In this document: positions 1-9,300 of the stretch, piece by piece
Numbering within the stretch: the first letter of the stretch is position 1
Layout: each line of letters opens with the position of its first letter
Assembly: GCA_011800155.1 (NCBI GenBank)
Contig: CM022374.1
Coordinates: 1 to 64,000, forward strand
Direction of reading: 5' to 3'
DNA length: 64,000 nucleotides
DNA from: Flammulina velutipes
Taxonomy: Eukaryota > Basidiomycota > Agaricomycetes > Agaricales > Physalacriaceae
Program-made: the position numbers and the translations under genes
Notes under the pieces: generated by a model
The model's input: only the letters and a program-made list of their open reading frames with translations
Databases searched by the model: none
Told to the model about the DNA's origin: nothing

Positions 1-92
1 CCTAACCCCCTAACCCTAACCCCCCTAACCCTAACCCCCTAACCCTAACCCCCTAACCCTAACCCCTAACCCTAACCCCCTAACCCTAACCC
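1..92. repeat. Telomere, C-strand repeat array
   Basis: The array is built of CCCTAA units, reading 5' to 3' into the chromosome as expected for the C-rich strand at a left end. The C run is not constant. It mostly alternates between three and five (sometimes four or six), so the array reads as a composite of about 14 bp, equivalent to TTAGGG + TTAGGGGG on the other strand. It ends abruptly at the first retroelement copy with no transition sequence. This identifies the window start as a chromosome end. Confidence 0.97.
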
Positions 93-475
93 TTCGCGAC
101 TATATCGTGCGCGCCGAACTCGGTCAATTTGATCGAGCTCATCCGGTCCTGTCTGCAGACGACGAGGGACTATCGGCGACTCACGGTGATCTTCGGACAC
201 TTGTGCAGACGTCTAACGGTCCTTCTCTGATGCCAGACATCCGGAAAATAAATATCCTTAATCGTCGAATGATTGTGAGTCGCAAACGCACTCGCAATTT
301 ATTCGATCTTACTAGTCTTTGGAAAAAGACGGTTGTCACCACTCTCGAACACGACATTGTCAACGAGAGTTCACAACTCAACGACGACGAGATAGATCTT
401 GTTGGCGTAAATGAAGCCGGTTTGGAGCCGGGGGATTTGGAGTATGTGTACTACCGTAACGTGTTTCCGATCTAA
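93..475 (+). pseudogene. C-terminal fragment of Penelope-like reverse transcriptase (copy 1)
   Basis: The open frame runs from the telomere junction to the TAA at 473-475 and encodes the last roughly 125 residues of the same protein as copy 2, with no internal stop. It holds only the post-thumb tail and lacks all catalytic reverse-transcriptase motifs. No GIY-YIG endonuclease domain follows, which fits the EN-minus branch of Penelope elements. It cannot encode an active enzyme; it is a by-product of 5' truncation. Confidence 0.85.
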
Positions 476-1186
476 GAGAGTTAAGCCGTATGACCGGCGA
501 TAGTTTACAATCGAACTTATTTAAGGTGACCTGTTGGCGTTTCGTTACAGGCTCTTTACCAGTCATGACGCCTCGTTGCTGTTTCGGCAGCGAGGTCTAG
601 CTGGACTTATCTAAGGCGGCTCACTGGCGTCTTGTACGCTACGAGTCTTGTCGGTGATTTAAAACTCTGTCGTTCGCGATGGATCTCTCTTTAAAATAGA
701 ACAATTCCTGAACCTTGCCAAGACGGTAAGTACTTCGGTTATTAGTACGTCTCAGACATACTAATCGTGGCTTTTGAGGACTTTCCTAACCCCCATTCCT
801 AACCCCTAACCGTAAGTGCGCTTGTTAGTCCAAGCGATTTCTAATAGACTGACGACATACTGGTAGCTAACCGCTAACCTAACCCTAGAACCTTTCCCGG
901 CTAACCCCGAAGGTACGAAGTGTGGCACTCACTTTTCTCTAGGGTTCTCATCACGTGATCCGTGGCTGTGGCGCTTCGTCCTGTCATGTGAGGTCATGTG
1001 ATCGTGTCAGGTGCGTCTCAGTCAGCGCCGAGTCTAACATGATTCAGCAGATATCACAAGGCCTTGCGCCACACGGTATCCGTCCAATAGCGTAAGTTTC
1101 TCTCGCTAACCATTAGAAATCACCGTCTCGGCGCCAGTCATCGCCAAGTCATCGATGACTGAGCGTTCACAAATCGTCGATCGCTA
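476..1186 (+). other. 3' non-coding part of Coprina-like copy 1
   Basis: No gene is visible. It contains short telomere-like tracts (CCTAACCCCC near 785-810 and CTAACCTAACCCTA near 869-890) inside the element, and repeated GTCATGTGA / TCACGTGA E-box-like words near 952-1003. The same features recur in copy 2 (2852-3561), so they belong to the element rather than to secondary telomere addition. Confidence 0.7.
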
Positions 1187-1257
1187 AGCAGGATCTGAAG
1201 AGCTTAAATGCGAAAGGTCCCAGGTACGTGGTTCCCCCACTACCGCCTTATCCTGCT
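1187..1257 (+). ncRNA. Hammerhead ribozyme (type I), Penelope copy 1
   Basis: All core elements occur in order. Stem I 5' strand AGCAGGAT (1187-1194) is perfectly complementary to ATCCTGCT (1250-1257). Core box CTGAAGA is at 1195-1201, a 2-bp stem II (GC/GC) with loop TTAAAT follows, then GAAA at 1212-1215. Stem III starts A-GG and closes with CC-T, and its inner part pairs GGTA/TACC and GTGG/CCAC around a C-rich loop. Predicted self-cleavage is after T1249 (UH site). Hammerheads in Penelope-like elements, including fungal ones folding stably as monomers, are established knowledge; this instance is read from the sequence. Its role is probably processing of element RNA. Confidence 0.85.
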
Positions 1258-1321
1258 GCGTCGCTCTTCAATAGAGTCATCTACAGTTTCCGCCACCCTC
1301 TCGTGCGTTGGATACTCATCT

Positions 1322-1358
1322 CCCTAACCCCCTAACCCTAACCCCCTAACCCTAACCC
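1322..1358. repeat. Interstitial telomere repeat between the two retroelement copies
   Basis: About 37 bp of CCCTAA-type repeat in the same orientation as the terminal array, again with alternating C-run lengths. It marks the telomere that existed after copy 2 had been capped and before copy 1 was added. Confidence 0.95.
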
Positions 1359-2851
1359 GGAGTAAGATTACCTTACCGAAAAGCCAACATACTGTGCCGC
1401 GCTTCTACGGTATTCCTAAAATACACAAGGAACCCGTTAAGATGCGCCCAATCGTGCCATGCCACAGCGCCATCCAAAATCCTGCCGCTAAGTACGTTTC
1501 GAAAAGACTCAAACCGATCGTTGAATCGGCGCCAACCATTATTCATGGATCTAAAGACCTGGCGCAAAAATTGAGCAAAGTTAAGCTATTAAAAAACCGC
1601 CGATGGTTCATCGTCACCGGTGATGTTGTCGCTTTCTACCCTAATATTCCGCTCAAACGATGTCTCGATATCGTCACTGATCTTCACGCGGAATTCTACT
1701 ACAAGGGACCAGTAAGCGAACATACGATTGAAGAATTATCCGAAGAGGAAATATTCATTCGCTGTATTAAAATAGCTAACAATAATCTAGTCTTACAGTA
1801 TGAGGATAAGTTTTACAAACAACAGCAAGGCCTAGCAATGGGCGTTGCTTGTTCGCCCGATCTAGCCAACCTTTATGGTTGGTATTTCGAGCGAGAACTT
1901 AACATCCTCAATCATCCGTTAATCCCCTTTTACGGAAGATATATCGACGATTGCCTGGCCATAGTCTACGCCTCTTCTGACAAGGAAGCGTTAAACATTG
2001 TCTCGCAACTCGCATACGATAACTGTACGATTGAGTGGAACGTGTCGGATCATTTCCAACCTTTTCTCGACATGACTATTTATCACGACAACGATAATAG
2101 TATACAACACATGCCGTACCGCAAAGCACGTAACCACCAGGAGAGAATTCCTTGGATATCTCATCACCCGCTTGACGTCAAACGGGGTACCTATATTGGT
2201 GAGATGTCGCGTTTAGCCACGCTGAGTAGTAAAATCGACCACTACTCCGATGCCATCAAAGCGTTAGCAGCTTTGTATGTCAAGCGCGGTTACCCGTACG
2301 AAATGGTATCGAAATGGACTAAGGAAAATTTCGCCACACGCTGGCAGAGACGGCTTGACGACACAGTTAAGTCGGACGCGAGCGACGTGTTGGTCCTTAA
2401 ATCCGAGTATAATACCGCTTGGAATTACTTCTCCGCTAAGGAATTGGGTGACACCGTCCTTGGATATTGGCGCGACTATATCGTGCGCGCCGAACTCGGT
2501 CAATTTGATCGAGCTCATCCGGTCCTGTCTGCAGACGACGAGGGACTATCGGCGACTCACGGTGATCTTCGGACACTTGTGCAGACGTCTAACGGTCCTT
2601 CTCTGATGCCAGACATCCGGAAAATAAATATCCTTAATCGTCGAATGATTGTGAGTCGCAAACGCACTCGCAATTTATTCGATCTTACTAGTCTTTGGAA
2701 AAAGACGGTTGTCACCACTCTCGAACACGACATTGTCAACGAGAGTTCACAACTCAACGACGACGAGATAGATCTTGTTGGCGTAAATGAAGCCGGTTTG
2801 GAGCCGGGGGATTTGGAGTATGTGTACTACCGTAACGTGTTTCCGATCTAA
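1359..2851 (+). pseudogene. Penelope-like element reverse transcriptase, N-terminally truncated
   Basis: The frame is open from the telomere junction (no ATG) to TAA at 2849-2851, about 497 codons. Motifs in order, counted from the V of VPRFYG (1394): FYGIPKIHK (residues 4-12), motif A GDVVAFYPN with Asp77, QGLAMG...SPDLANLY (145-161), catalytic YIDD (183-186), then FLDMTIY and a thumb with HHPLDVKRG. IPKIHK and YIDD are typical of Penelope-like reverse transcriptases, which are related to telomerase. No GIY-YIG domain is present. The N-terminal region that precedes the IPKIHK motif in full-length elements is missing, so the copy is probably unable to move by itself. Adjacent telomere repeats support the EN-minus, telomere-priming type. 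Confidence 0.9.
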
Positions 2852-3561
2852 GAGAGTTAAGCCGTATGACCGGCGATAGTTTACAATCGAACTTATTTAA
2901 GGTGACCTGTTGGCGTTTCGTTACAGGCTCTTTACCAGTCATGACGCCTCGTTGCTGTTTCGGCAGCGAGGTCTAGCTGGACTTATCTAAGGCGGCTCAC
3001 TGGCGTCTTGTACGCTACGAGTCTTGTCGGTGACTTAAAACTCTGTCGTTCGCGATGGATCTCTCTTTAAAATAGAACAATTCCTGAACCTTGCCAAGAC
3101 GGTAAGTACTTCGGTTATTAGTACGTCTCAGACATACTAATCGTGGCTTTTGAGGACTTTCCTAACCCCCATTCCTAACCCTAACCGTAAGTGCGCTTGT
3201 TAGTCCAAGCGATTTCTAATAGACTGACGACATACTGGTAGCTAACCGCTAACCTAACCCTAGAACCTTTCCCGGCTAACCCCGAAGGTACGAAGTGTGG
3301 CACTCACTTTTCTCTAGGGTTCTCATCACGTGATCCGTGGCTGTGGCGCTTCGTCCTGTCATGTGAGGTCATGTGATCGTGTCAGGTGCGTCTCAGTCAG
3401 CGCCGAGTCTAACATGATTCAGCAGATATCACAAGGCCTTGCGCCACACGGTATCCGTCCAATAGCGTAAGTTTCTCTCGCTAACCATTAGAAATCACCG
3501 TCTCGGCGCCAGTCATCGCCAAGTCATCGATGACTGAGCGTTCACAAATCGTCGATCGCTA

Positions 3562-3633
3562 AGCAGGATCTGAAGAGCTTAAATGCGAAAGGTCCCAGGT
3601 ACGTGGTTCCCCCCACTACCGCCTTATCCTGCT
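3562..3633 (+). ncRNA. Hammerhead ribozyme (type I), Penelope copy 2
   Basis: Same architecture as the first copy: AGCAGGAT (3562-3569), CTGAAGA (3570-3576), short stem II, GAAA (3587-3590), extended stem III, cleavage site after T3625, ATCCTGCT (3626-3633). The only change is one extra C in the stem III loop, which leaves all pairings intact. No second ribozyme is found 5' of the frame, where full-length Penelope elements often carry one, because that end is missing. Confidence 0.86.
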
Positions 3634-3697
3634 GCGTCGCTCTTCAATAGAGTCATCTACAGTTTCCGCCACCCTCTCGTGCGTTGGATACTCATCT

Positions 3698-3725
3698 CCC
3701 TAACCCTAACCCCTAACCCCCCTAA
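3698..3725. repeat. Innermost interstitial telomere repeat
   Basis: CCCTAA-type repeats (C runs of three, four and six) separating retroelement copy 2 from unique DNA. The repeat abuts the coding sequence of the next gene directly, so it marks the site where the broken chromosome was first capped. Confidence 0.93.
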
Positions 3726-5388
3726 GAATGTTCTTCTTATTTGCCCAGAAGCGCACAGTTGCGGTTGATTTGCCGTATCCGTCAATGATGTCGGTGTACA
3801 CAGAGAAAGGAAGACAAAGAAGAGCGATCTATAAGAATATCAAACATGTTAGATAGACTAGGAGAGTATAAGATAACTTACTAAAGCCATTGCGATGTGT
3901 GCTGTCATAATTTCATCCTCCAAAGAGGACTCCGAATCCAGTCGTTTATAGTTGGTATACTTGAGGATCTTGCTAGATTTCCAGTTTTGAACAAATTGAG
4001 GCAGAATAATCTAAGAAATATGTTAGCAACAAGAAGCAAGTATAACTTGTAAGATTGTACTTGTCTTGGGAAGATGAGAGAATCTCTGTGGCCTCTCATT
4101 CCTCTGTAGTTGTCACGAATGGAAATATCCAGCCATTCACTCTTCTGTCCCTCAACAGACAGATTGAGAACCTTCATGATCTCCGGGAGATTCTCCTCGA
4201 CAGTTCCTGTAGTGAAGGCACTCAGCCTATGAGCGTCTGCCTTTGAGAGAGAGGCAGGAGTCGGTGGCCAGTCGACATTGACTATGTTTGTGAGAACGAG
4301 TATATCGTGAAGCATCCAGGCAGTGAACTAGAAGAGATTCAACACATGAACCAAATAATTAGGAGAAGACTTACCGGCACCAATGGAATATTGCGAACAA
4401 GGTGAAAGATATGCAACTGATTTTCCAGTTGGCGGAACAGTGAACGATCGCCTCCATCAACACGAATGAAGTCCTGAAGCTTGTTGCGCCTTTTCACCTC
4501 TACCAGTTGCTCCCAAACGGAACGAAAGACCTCAGGGAAAGTCATCATGCCTAAGACTCCTTTGAAAGTCTCTTTCCATTCCTCTGTAAAGTGCTTTGCG
4601 TTGTCCGTGGCTAGAGGAAGTCGTCGTCGCTCGATAAGGTTCTGAATCTTGTTGTCGAACTCGCGGGTTCCAATAGGCAGTGTGAGTGCCAGTGTGATCG
4701 TCTCCAAAACAAAGGTAGCACAGTTGTTCAAGACGGGCTTAAAAACCAATTCGTTGCCGCTGTACATCATGCGTAGCAAGAATGAGTGATGCAGTTGAAA
4801 TGCAGCTAGTGACACAAGTTAATAGATCATTTCTCAGATAAAGGTGAGAGACATACCAGGATGAAAGACACGTGTAACGAACCGACCCAACGTATCAGCC
4901 AAAGTGATCTCACCCTTGGTGCGAGCGGAAGCCTCGGCTGCTATCGTAGCAGCAAGACGATGTCCTCCTTGCAGATGAAAGAAGGTAACATCGACATCCT
5001 CTGGAACCGTGATAATGTTGTTTTCGACGGTCCACAGATCACGAGCCAGAGCATCAGCGATGACAGCGTAAGAGTCAGTGTCTACGACACTGAGCATCCA
5101 GTTGAGATGATTATCGCCTTGCCAGGTGCCGTGGCCAAAATCAGCAGCGAGGTGGTCGACCTTGGATTGATCAAGCGCACGCTGATAGACGAGACCATTG
5201 TCGAAGGGCTTGAACTTGTTGGTCGGGACAGAGAATCCATACGAATGCCCTACAAGAATCAACTTGTTGGATTGAATGCTTTGAACAAAGTGATCAGGGG
5301 TGGTGATCTTCTCCATTGCACGAGAGATCTCCCTGTCAGAGAGCAGCGTAAGGTTGGAGGTGAGCGAAGATTGAGTGGCTTGAGACAT
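3726..5388 (-). pseudogene. ParB-like-motif protein, truncated in its last exon by the telomere
   Basis: Exons on the minus strand: 5388-4857, 4805-4375, 4327-4061, 4010-3882, then 3828 to the telomere. All junctions keep frame and have GT/AG (GTATGT, GTAAGT, GTACAA, GTAAGT donors). About 487 codons remain and no native stop exists; the frame runs into TTAGGG repeat. Near residue 141 the protein has the motif GGHRLAA, preceded by a beta-rich stretch, resembling the GxxR motif of ParB/sulfiredoxin-fold proteins. That is a motif-level guess and the rest is unrecognised. The leader carries the CCATCATCATC element at 5404-5414, as in its neighbours, and one GTGAC half-site lies near 5470. Probably non-functional or making an aberrant tail. 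Confidence 0.7.
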
Positions 5389-5521
5389 TGAGACTTGTTG
5401 AGAGATGATGATGGTAAGAAGACAAGAGTTGTTTGTCTTTATTGATTGATTGAAGGCCTTTAAAAAGAGGTGACATAAACAACTACAAATATAGAATCCC
5501 TATTGTTCTAAATATCATAGA
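5389..5521. promoter_or_regulatory. Leader/promoter of the ParB-motif gene
   Basis: On the minus strand this holds the leader with CCATCATCATC about 15 nt upstream of the ATG and a single GTCACC-type half-site. No full dyad was seen here, unlike upstream of the neighbouring genes. The 3' end of the next gene lies just beyond. Confidence 0.4.
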
Positions 5522-6198
5522 GATCTAAACGCATCCACATGTAACTAGCCATATCACCATGCAAAGCAATCTCCTCGATAACTCTTCCAATCTCCTTAGC
5601 GACTCTATCAGCAGAGTGAGCCTAACGTTGCGGATCCTGAGACTCCAACCCATCCGAAGCAAACAAGGCACCAGCATTGGTTGGATTAAACCACTGGTGA
5701 GCCACACGATTGACCTCGACTGCCAAGAATGTTGTGAGCAGCTGCTGCACAACAGGTTCAAAGATATCACTGCATTTCATACACATATTAGCAACATAAT
5801 ATCAGGAATAGGAATGAGAGAACGTACCATGCTGTATTGAGTTTCTGCAACTGAACTTCAAGATGAATTTGACGCTCCAACCGATTAGCTTCGAGAATAG
5901 CAAAAAACTCTGTCCAAAGTGGTGTGCCGCCGTGTTCATTGCGGTAGGAGTTTAAGATGACCTCCTCCATCCATCTCTGTGTCATAGCACGGGCGAGACG
6001 GTACAAGGTATGTGCCAGAAGAGATTGGAGATCCTCGTCGTCTTGAAACGTCATTTCTGACGAGCGAGCACTGGTTGGGATACGTTGCAACGTAGAGGGA
6101 ATAAAGGTAGCGATAGGAAGTGGGCTGATGAGTGGTACAACACTGAAAGGGAGCGTTGTATCAGCAGCTGTAGGGACAAAGGTCATCGAGATTTCCAT
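5522..6198 (-). pseudogene. Small two-exon subtelomeric family protein, copy B, with in-frame stop
   Basis: Exon 1 is 6198-5828 and exon 2 starts at 5769, joined by an intron with GTACGT donor and TTGCTAAT branch site. The frame hits TAG at 5624-5622 (172 residues). Beyond that stop the same frame stays open for about 38 codons to TAG at 5522, and that tail (RVAKEIGRVIEEI...) aligns with the C-termini of the two paralogs at 13.3-14.8 kb. The stop therefore looks like a disabling mutation rather than the natural end. Exon 2 shares the family signature VxxLLTTFLAVEV. Function unknown. A degenerate dyad lies upstream at 6285-6305 and a CCATCACCATC leader at 6202-6212. Confidence 0.72.
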
Positions 6199-6284
6199 GT
6201 TGATGGTGATGGTAAGAGGTCAAGAGAGCTTTGAGAACAAATAAGGCAAAACAAGCTACTTATGTCAGCAGTGACTTTCCAAAT

Positions 6285-6305
6285 GTGACCATCTGAGATC
6301 GTCAC
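6285..6305. promoter_or_regulatory. Dyad element upstream of gene B (one mismatch)
   Basis: Arms GTGACCATC and GATCGTCAC around a 3-bp spacer, one mismatched pair. It lies 87-107 nt upstream of the ATG. Additional GTGAC half-sites lie at about 6271, 6312 and 6346, so this promoter has a cluster of sites. Confidence 0.6.
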
Positions 6306-6367
6306 CAAACAGTGACATTTGCTGATGACATCCACATGTATTATAGTGACTGTATGCTACATATATA

Positions 6368-9300
6368 TCAAATATTAGGTGCAACATAATTGAGATAAGT
6401 CCAAAAAGCTGCAGCAAAGAGATTTGTCTTGTGCTCAGGATGTTCGTGTGTACACCATTGACCAAATGCCCAAGACGCAGAGGGACGATCTATCGGGGTA
6501 TAGCCAATGCCTGCTATCATCTCCTTCCAACACGTTGTATATGCAAAGAAAGCCATAGGTCCAATAAGGTTCTTGTTAACGCATCCACTGTACTTGATTT
6601 GATTGTCGTTCGTAGGGCCAACATATTCGGTGTGTAACAGGTCTTCTCCGACACTGATAACGTAGCATTTGAAGCAACAACTATTGGATGGAAAGCCGCC
6701 AGATGTGTTGGGAACCTTTTTGAGTCCTGATTTAAAGGCCCGATAGGCAGCGTTGTTCCGATCCTTCCCTTGCGAAAGCGACGGACAGATCCCCTTGTCG
6801 AATGGATCGTGAATGAGCACTTTGCCATAGCACAGACATAGACCACAGTTGTTGCCACCAAACTCCAACATATCCAAATATCCACCAAACTGTAAATGAA
6901 TCTCCTCTTGCATCATCAAGTATTTTGCTGTCGCAGCTTCTGTTATGCTATCGAAGCGCGTCAAGAGGTGACCACGTAGTTTGGTACTAGACATTGGCTC
7001 AAACACGGTTTGAGGTATATGGTCAAACGTCAGATCGTCGAATTCAGGCCTGAACTTGACATCAGGATGAGCGCGCTGCCATGTTTCGCATCCTATTAAA
7101 TTGAGTGCAGTGTGAGACAGGTAGAGATGAAAGAAAGCAGATGTTTCTGACCTTCACATAAGACAGTATCTGGTTGATAGTTGAAACATGATCGACCAGC
7201 AATGCCATCAAGTATCCAAGACTGTTGTGCGCGCCAGCACGTGTCGCTAGGTCCCTTGGGAGTATTGTTATGACCTTTGAGGTAATGGGTCATTGCGTTA
7301 ATGCCTTGAAGATGTCCTTCCTCTGAATCTGCGCCCTTTGTCTGAGCTGACTTGCGATCTGAGAAACGCAAGATCAACGACGTGAATCGCTTGCCATCTC
7401 TGCCTCCTCGGCCAACCTCTTGAGCAAAGCTCATCATGTTGTATGGATCCCCAAGATGTATGACTGCGCGAACACTGGGAAAGTCCATGCCAGCAGTGAG
7501 AGCAGTACTCGCAAGTAGTCCCTTGGTCGTTCCATCAAGAAAGCGATTCAGTATCTCCTTGTTCTCTCCGCCTGTGGCATCTCGTCCCTCCTTTGGCGCA
7601 TGATAGAACTCCACTCCTAGCTCCTGCGCTCTCTCTCGGCCACTCTTGACGAATGGTACAAACGCGATCCAACGATCCTGCGGTCCAAAGTTGTCAATGT
7701 CAATAGCAGGTGACTTGAGCCATTGTTTCAAAGCTTTGGACAGATTCGCTCCTTCATAGCGTCCTTTATCCATGACAAAGTAGGCCTCCTTTCGTGCAGA
7801 GTTCATGCGAATAACGATAGGTGTCTTCAAGACAAAGTTGGAGATAGCCCAATCAGTGGCCTGAGGTGGAAATGTGCCTGACATGAGAACAACTTGACAA
7901 GGAAACCGGGAGCGTAGCTTGAATGGGAACCGTAAAGAAGGACGAAAGCCTTTCTCCGAGATGTAGGCATGTGCCTCGTCGTAAACGATACGCGCAATGA
8001 TCATGCCTTGACCGACTAGATCACGAAGTGCTTTGCCAAATCGGCCCCAAGCCGCAACATCAGCAGAGACGAGGATAATCCCATTTTCGGTGCGCAAGGG
8101 TGTAGGTTTCGGAGTCTCTGCTACGCTGTCAAACACCTGGTAATGAACGCCCATTTGTTTGAGCCTCCGAACCCAATCATGCTTGAGAGCAAGATAAGGT
8201 ACCACCAGGACAGTGATACCATTTGTCATCTCTGCAGCAAGAACAACATCAGCACTTTTGCCGGATCCCGTGCGCATGGCCATGATAACGTCATGTTCCA
8301 TTTGCATTAACGCAATGAAAGCGTCTCGTTGTGCCACGCTCTTCCACCATGCACTTTCGTCATGCAGGATAGCCCGTAGACGTAGAATAACATCGTCCTT
8401 GAAGATATCGTGTGAGGACTCATACCGAGCGTGAATGAATTGTCCTCTGTGTTCTGTAAAGGTGGGGGAGCTATAAATGTGGCGCACAGGATCTACTGGC
8501 TCTGTGAGATTCAATGGTTCTATGTTAGAGACAGAGTCAGCTAAACGAGTAGGAACAGGTTGTCAGAAAGCACTATACCTTCAGCGTCAGACTCATCAGT
8601 ACTTGATACCCTATCAGGCGAAGGTGACCGCATGATCTCTTCAGGCTCGTTATCAAAAGAGGCTAACAGTTCGTTCTCATCAGATAGATGTTATCAAAGA
8701 AACAATATTCACTTACTAGGATTATAGTAAAAGTCGATATCCTCTTCATTTGGTTGTGGCTCAAAATCTGTCTCTAATGGTCTGTCCTTCTCTTCAGTTG
8801 GTTGAGGAGTAAACTCCATCATTGACGGTCGGTCTGGTCTGAGAGATTGCTGTTTCAGACTCTGCAATTCCTTGAACATATCTGACAACGTTGCCAGTAT
8901 GGTATTTCCAGTGGTTGTATGTTCCGCCTTGAGTTCTTGAAGCTCCTTCTTCACATCAGCAAGTTCCTCCCGTAGTCCTCCAGTATCCACCACACCACCC
9001 TCGGCCGGCAGTGTAGTCGTCTTCTCTTTCTTTCCACCTTTAATGAGACCACGCTCCACACACGATGTCCAGTTGGTATGCAAAGTCTCCGCGTACGTGA
9101 GATGCAAGCCACCAGGCACAACCTTGAGAGTAAGCTGCCAGTCAACCGAGTGCTGCAAGAAGATACGAATCATGTCTTCTGGTACGCCAGTCATGGCACT
9201 CATAGACAAGCCGTACCGTGAAACATCGGTCTTTCCACTGTGTCCCATTTGAAGTGCCCCGATAGTATCGCTCTCTCCAGCGTCATCAATAAGGTCCTCC

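Larger units (their letters stand above)
93..1321 (+). mobile_element. Coprina-like Penelope element, copy 1 (strongly 5'-truncated)
   Basis: From the motif CGCGACTATATCG onward this segment repeats 2471-3697 almost base for base. I saw only single-base differences: one C/T near 656, one extra C in a telomere-like tract near 805, and one missing C in the ribozyme loop. The 5' side is joined directly to the telomere and the 3' side to interstitial telomere repeat. That is the expected outcome when a retroelement primes reverse transcription from the G-strand 3' end: the sense 3' end abuts older telomere and the 5' end is truncated outward. Known for endonuclease-deficient Penelope-like elements (Athena, Coprina). 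Recent insertion. Confidence 0.88.
1359..3697 (+). mobile_element. Coprina-like Penelope element, copy 2 (5'-truncated, longer)
   Basis: This is the more complete of the two terminal elements. It begins at GGAGTAAG directly after telomere repeat, so its 5' end is also truncated, and ends at CTCATCT before telomere repeat at 3698. It contains the reverse-transcriptase frame, a non-coding 3' region of about 850 bp and a hammerhead ribozyme. Same orientation as copy 1, with the 3' end toward the centromere. The nesting order shows that copy 2 inserted first, was capped by telomerase, and was later extended by copy 1. Confidence 0.9.

Noticed and set aside
1373..1567. Minus-strand frame opposite the reverse transcriptase
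   Set aside because: Antisense shadow of a well-supported coding sequence, with no motif.
4861..5391. 176-codon plus-strand frame across the ParB-motif gene
   Set aside because: Overlaps exon 1 of the minus-strand gene, which has splice structure and a shared leader; the plus frame has neither.
5622..5671. Possible 50-nt intron removing the stop in copy B
   Set aside because: The only GT...AG that removes it has a poor donor (GTGCCT) and shifts the frame, so a disabling stop is simpler.
8676..8716. Shorter intron (3' end at GATGAG) in the recombinase-helicase gene
   Set aside because: It puts the next exon into a frame with an immediate stop; the AG at 8663 gives a 54-nt intron and keeps the frame.
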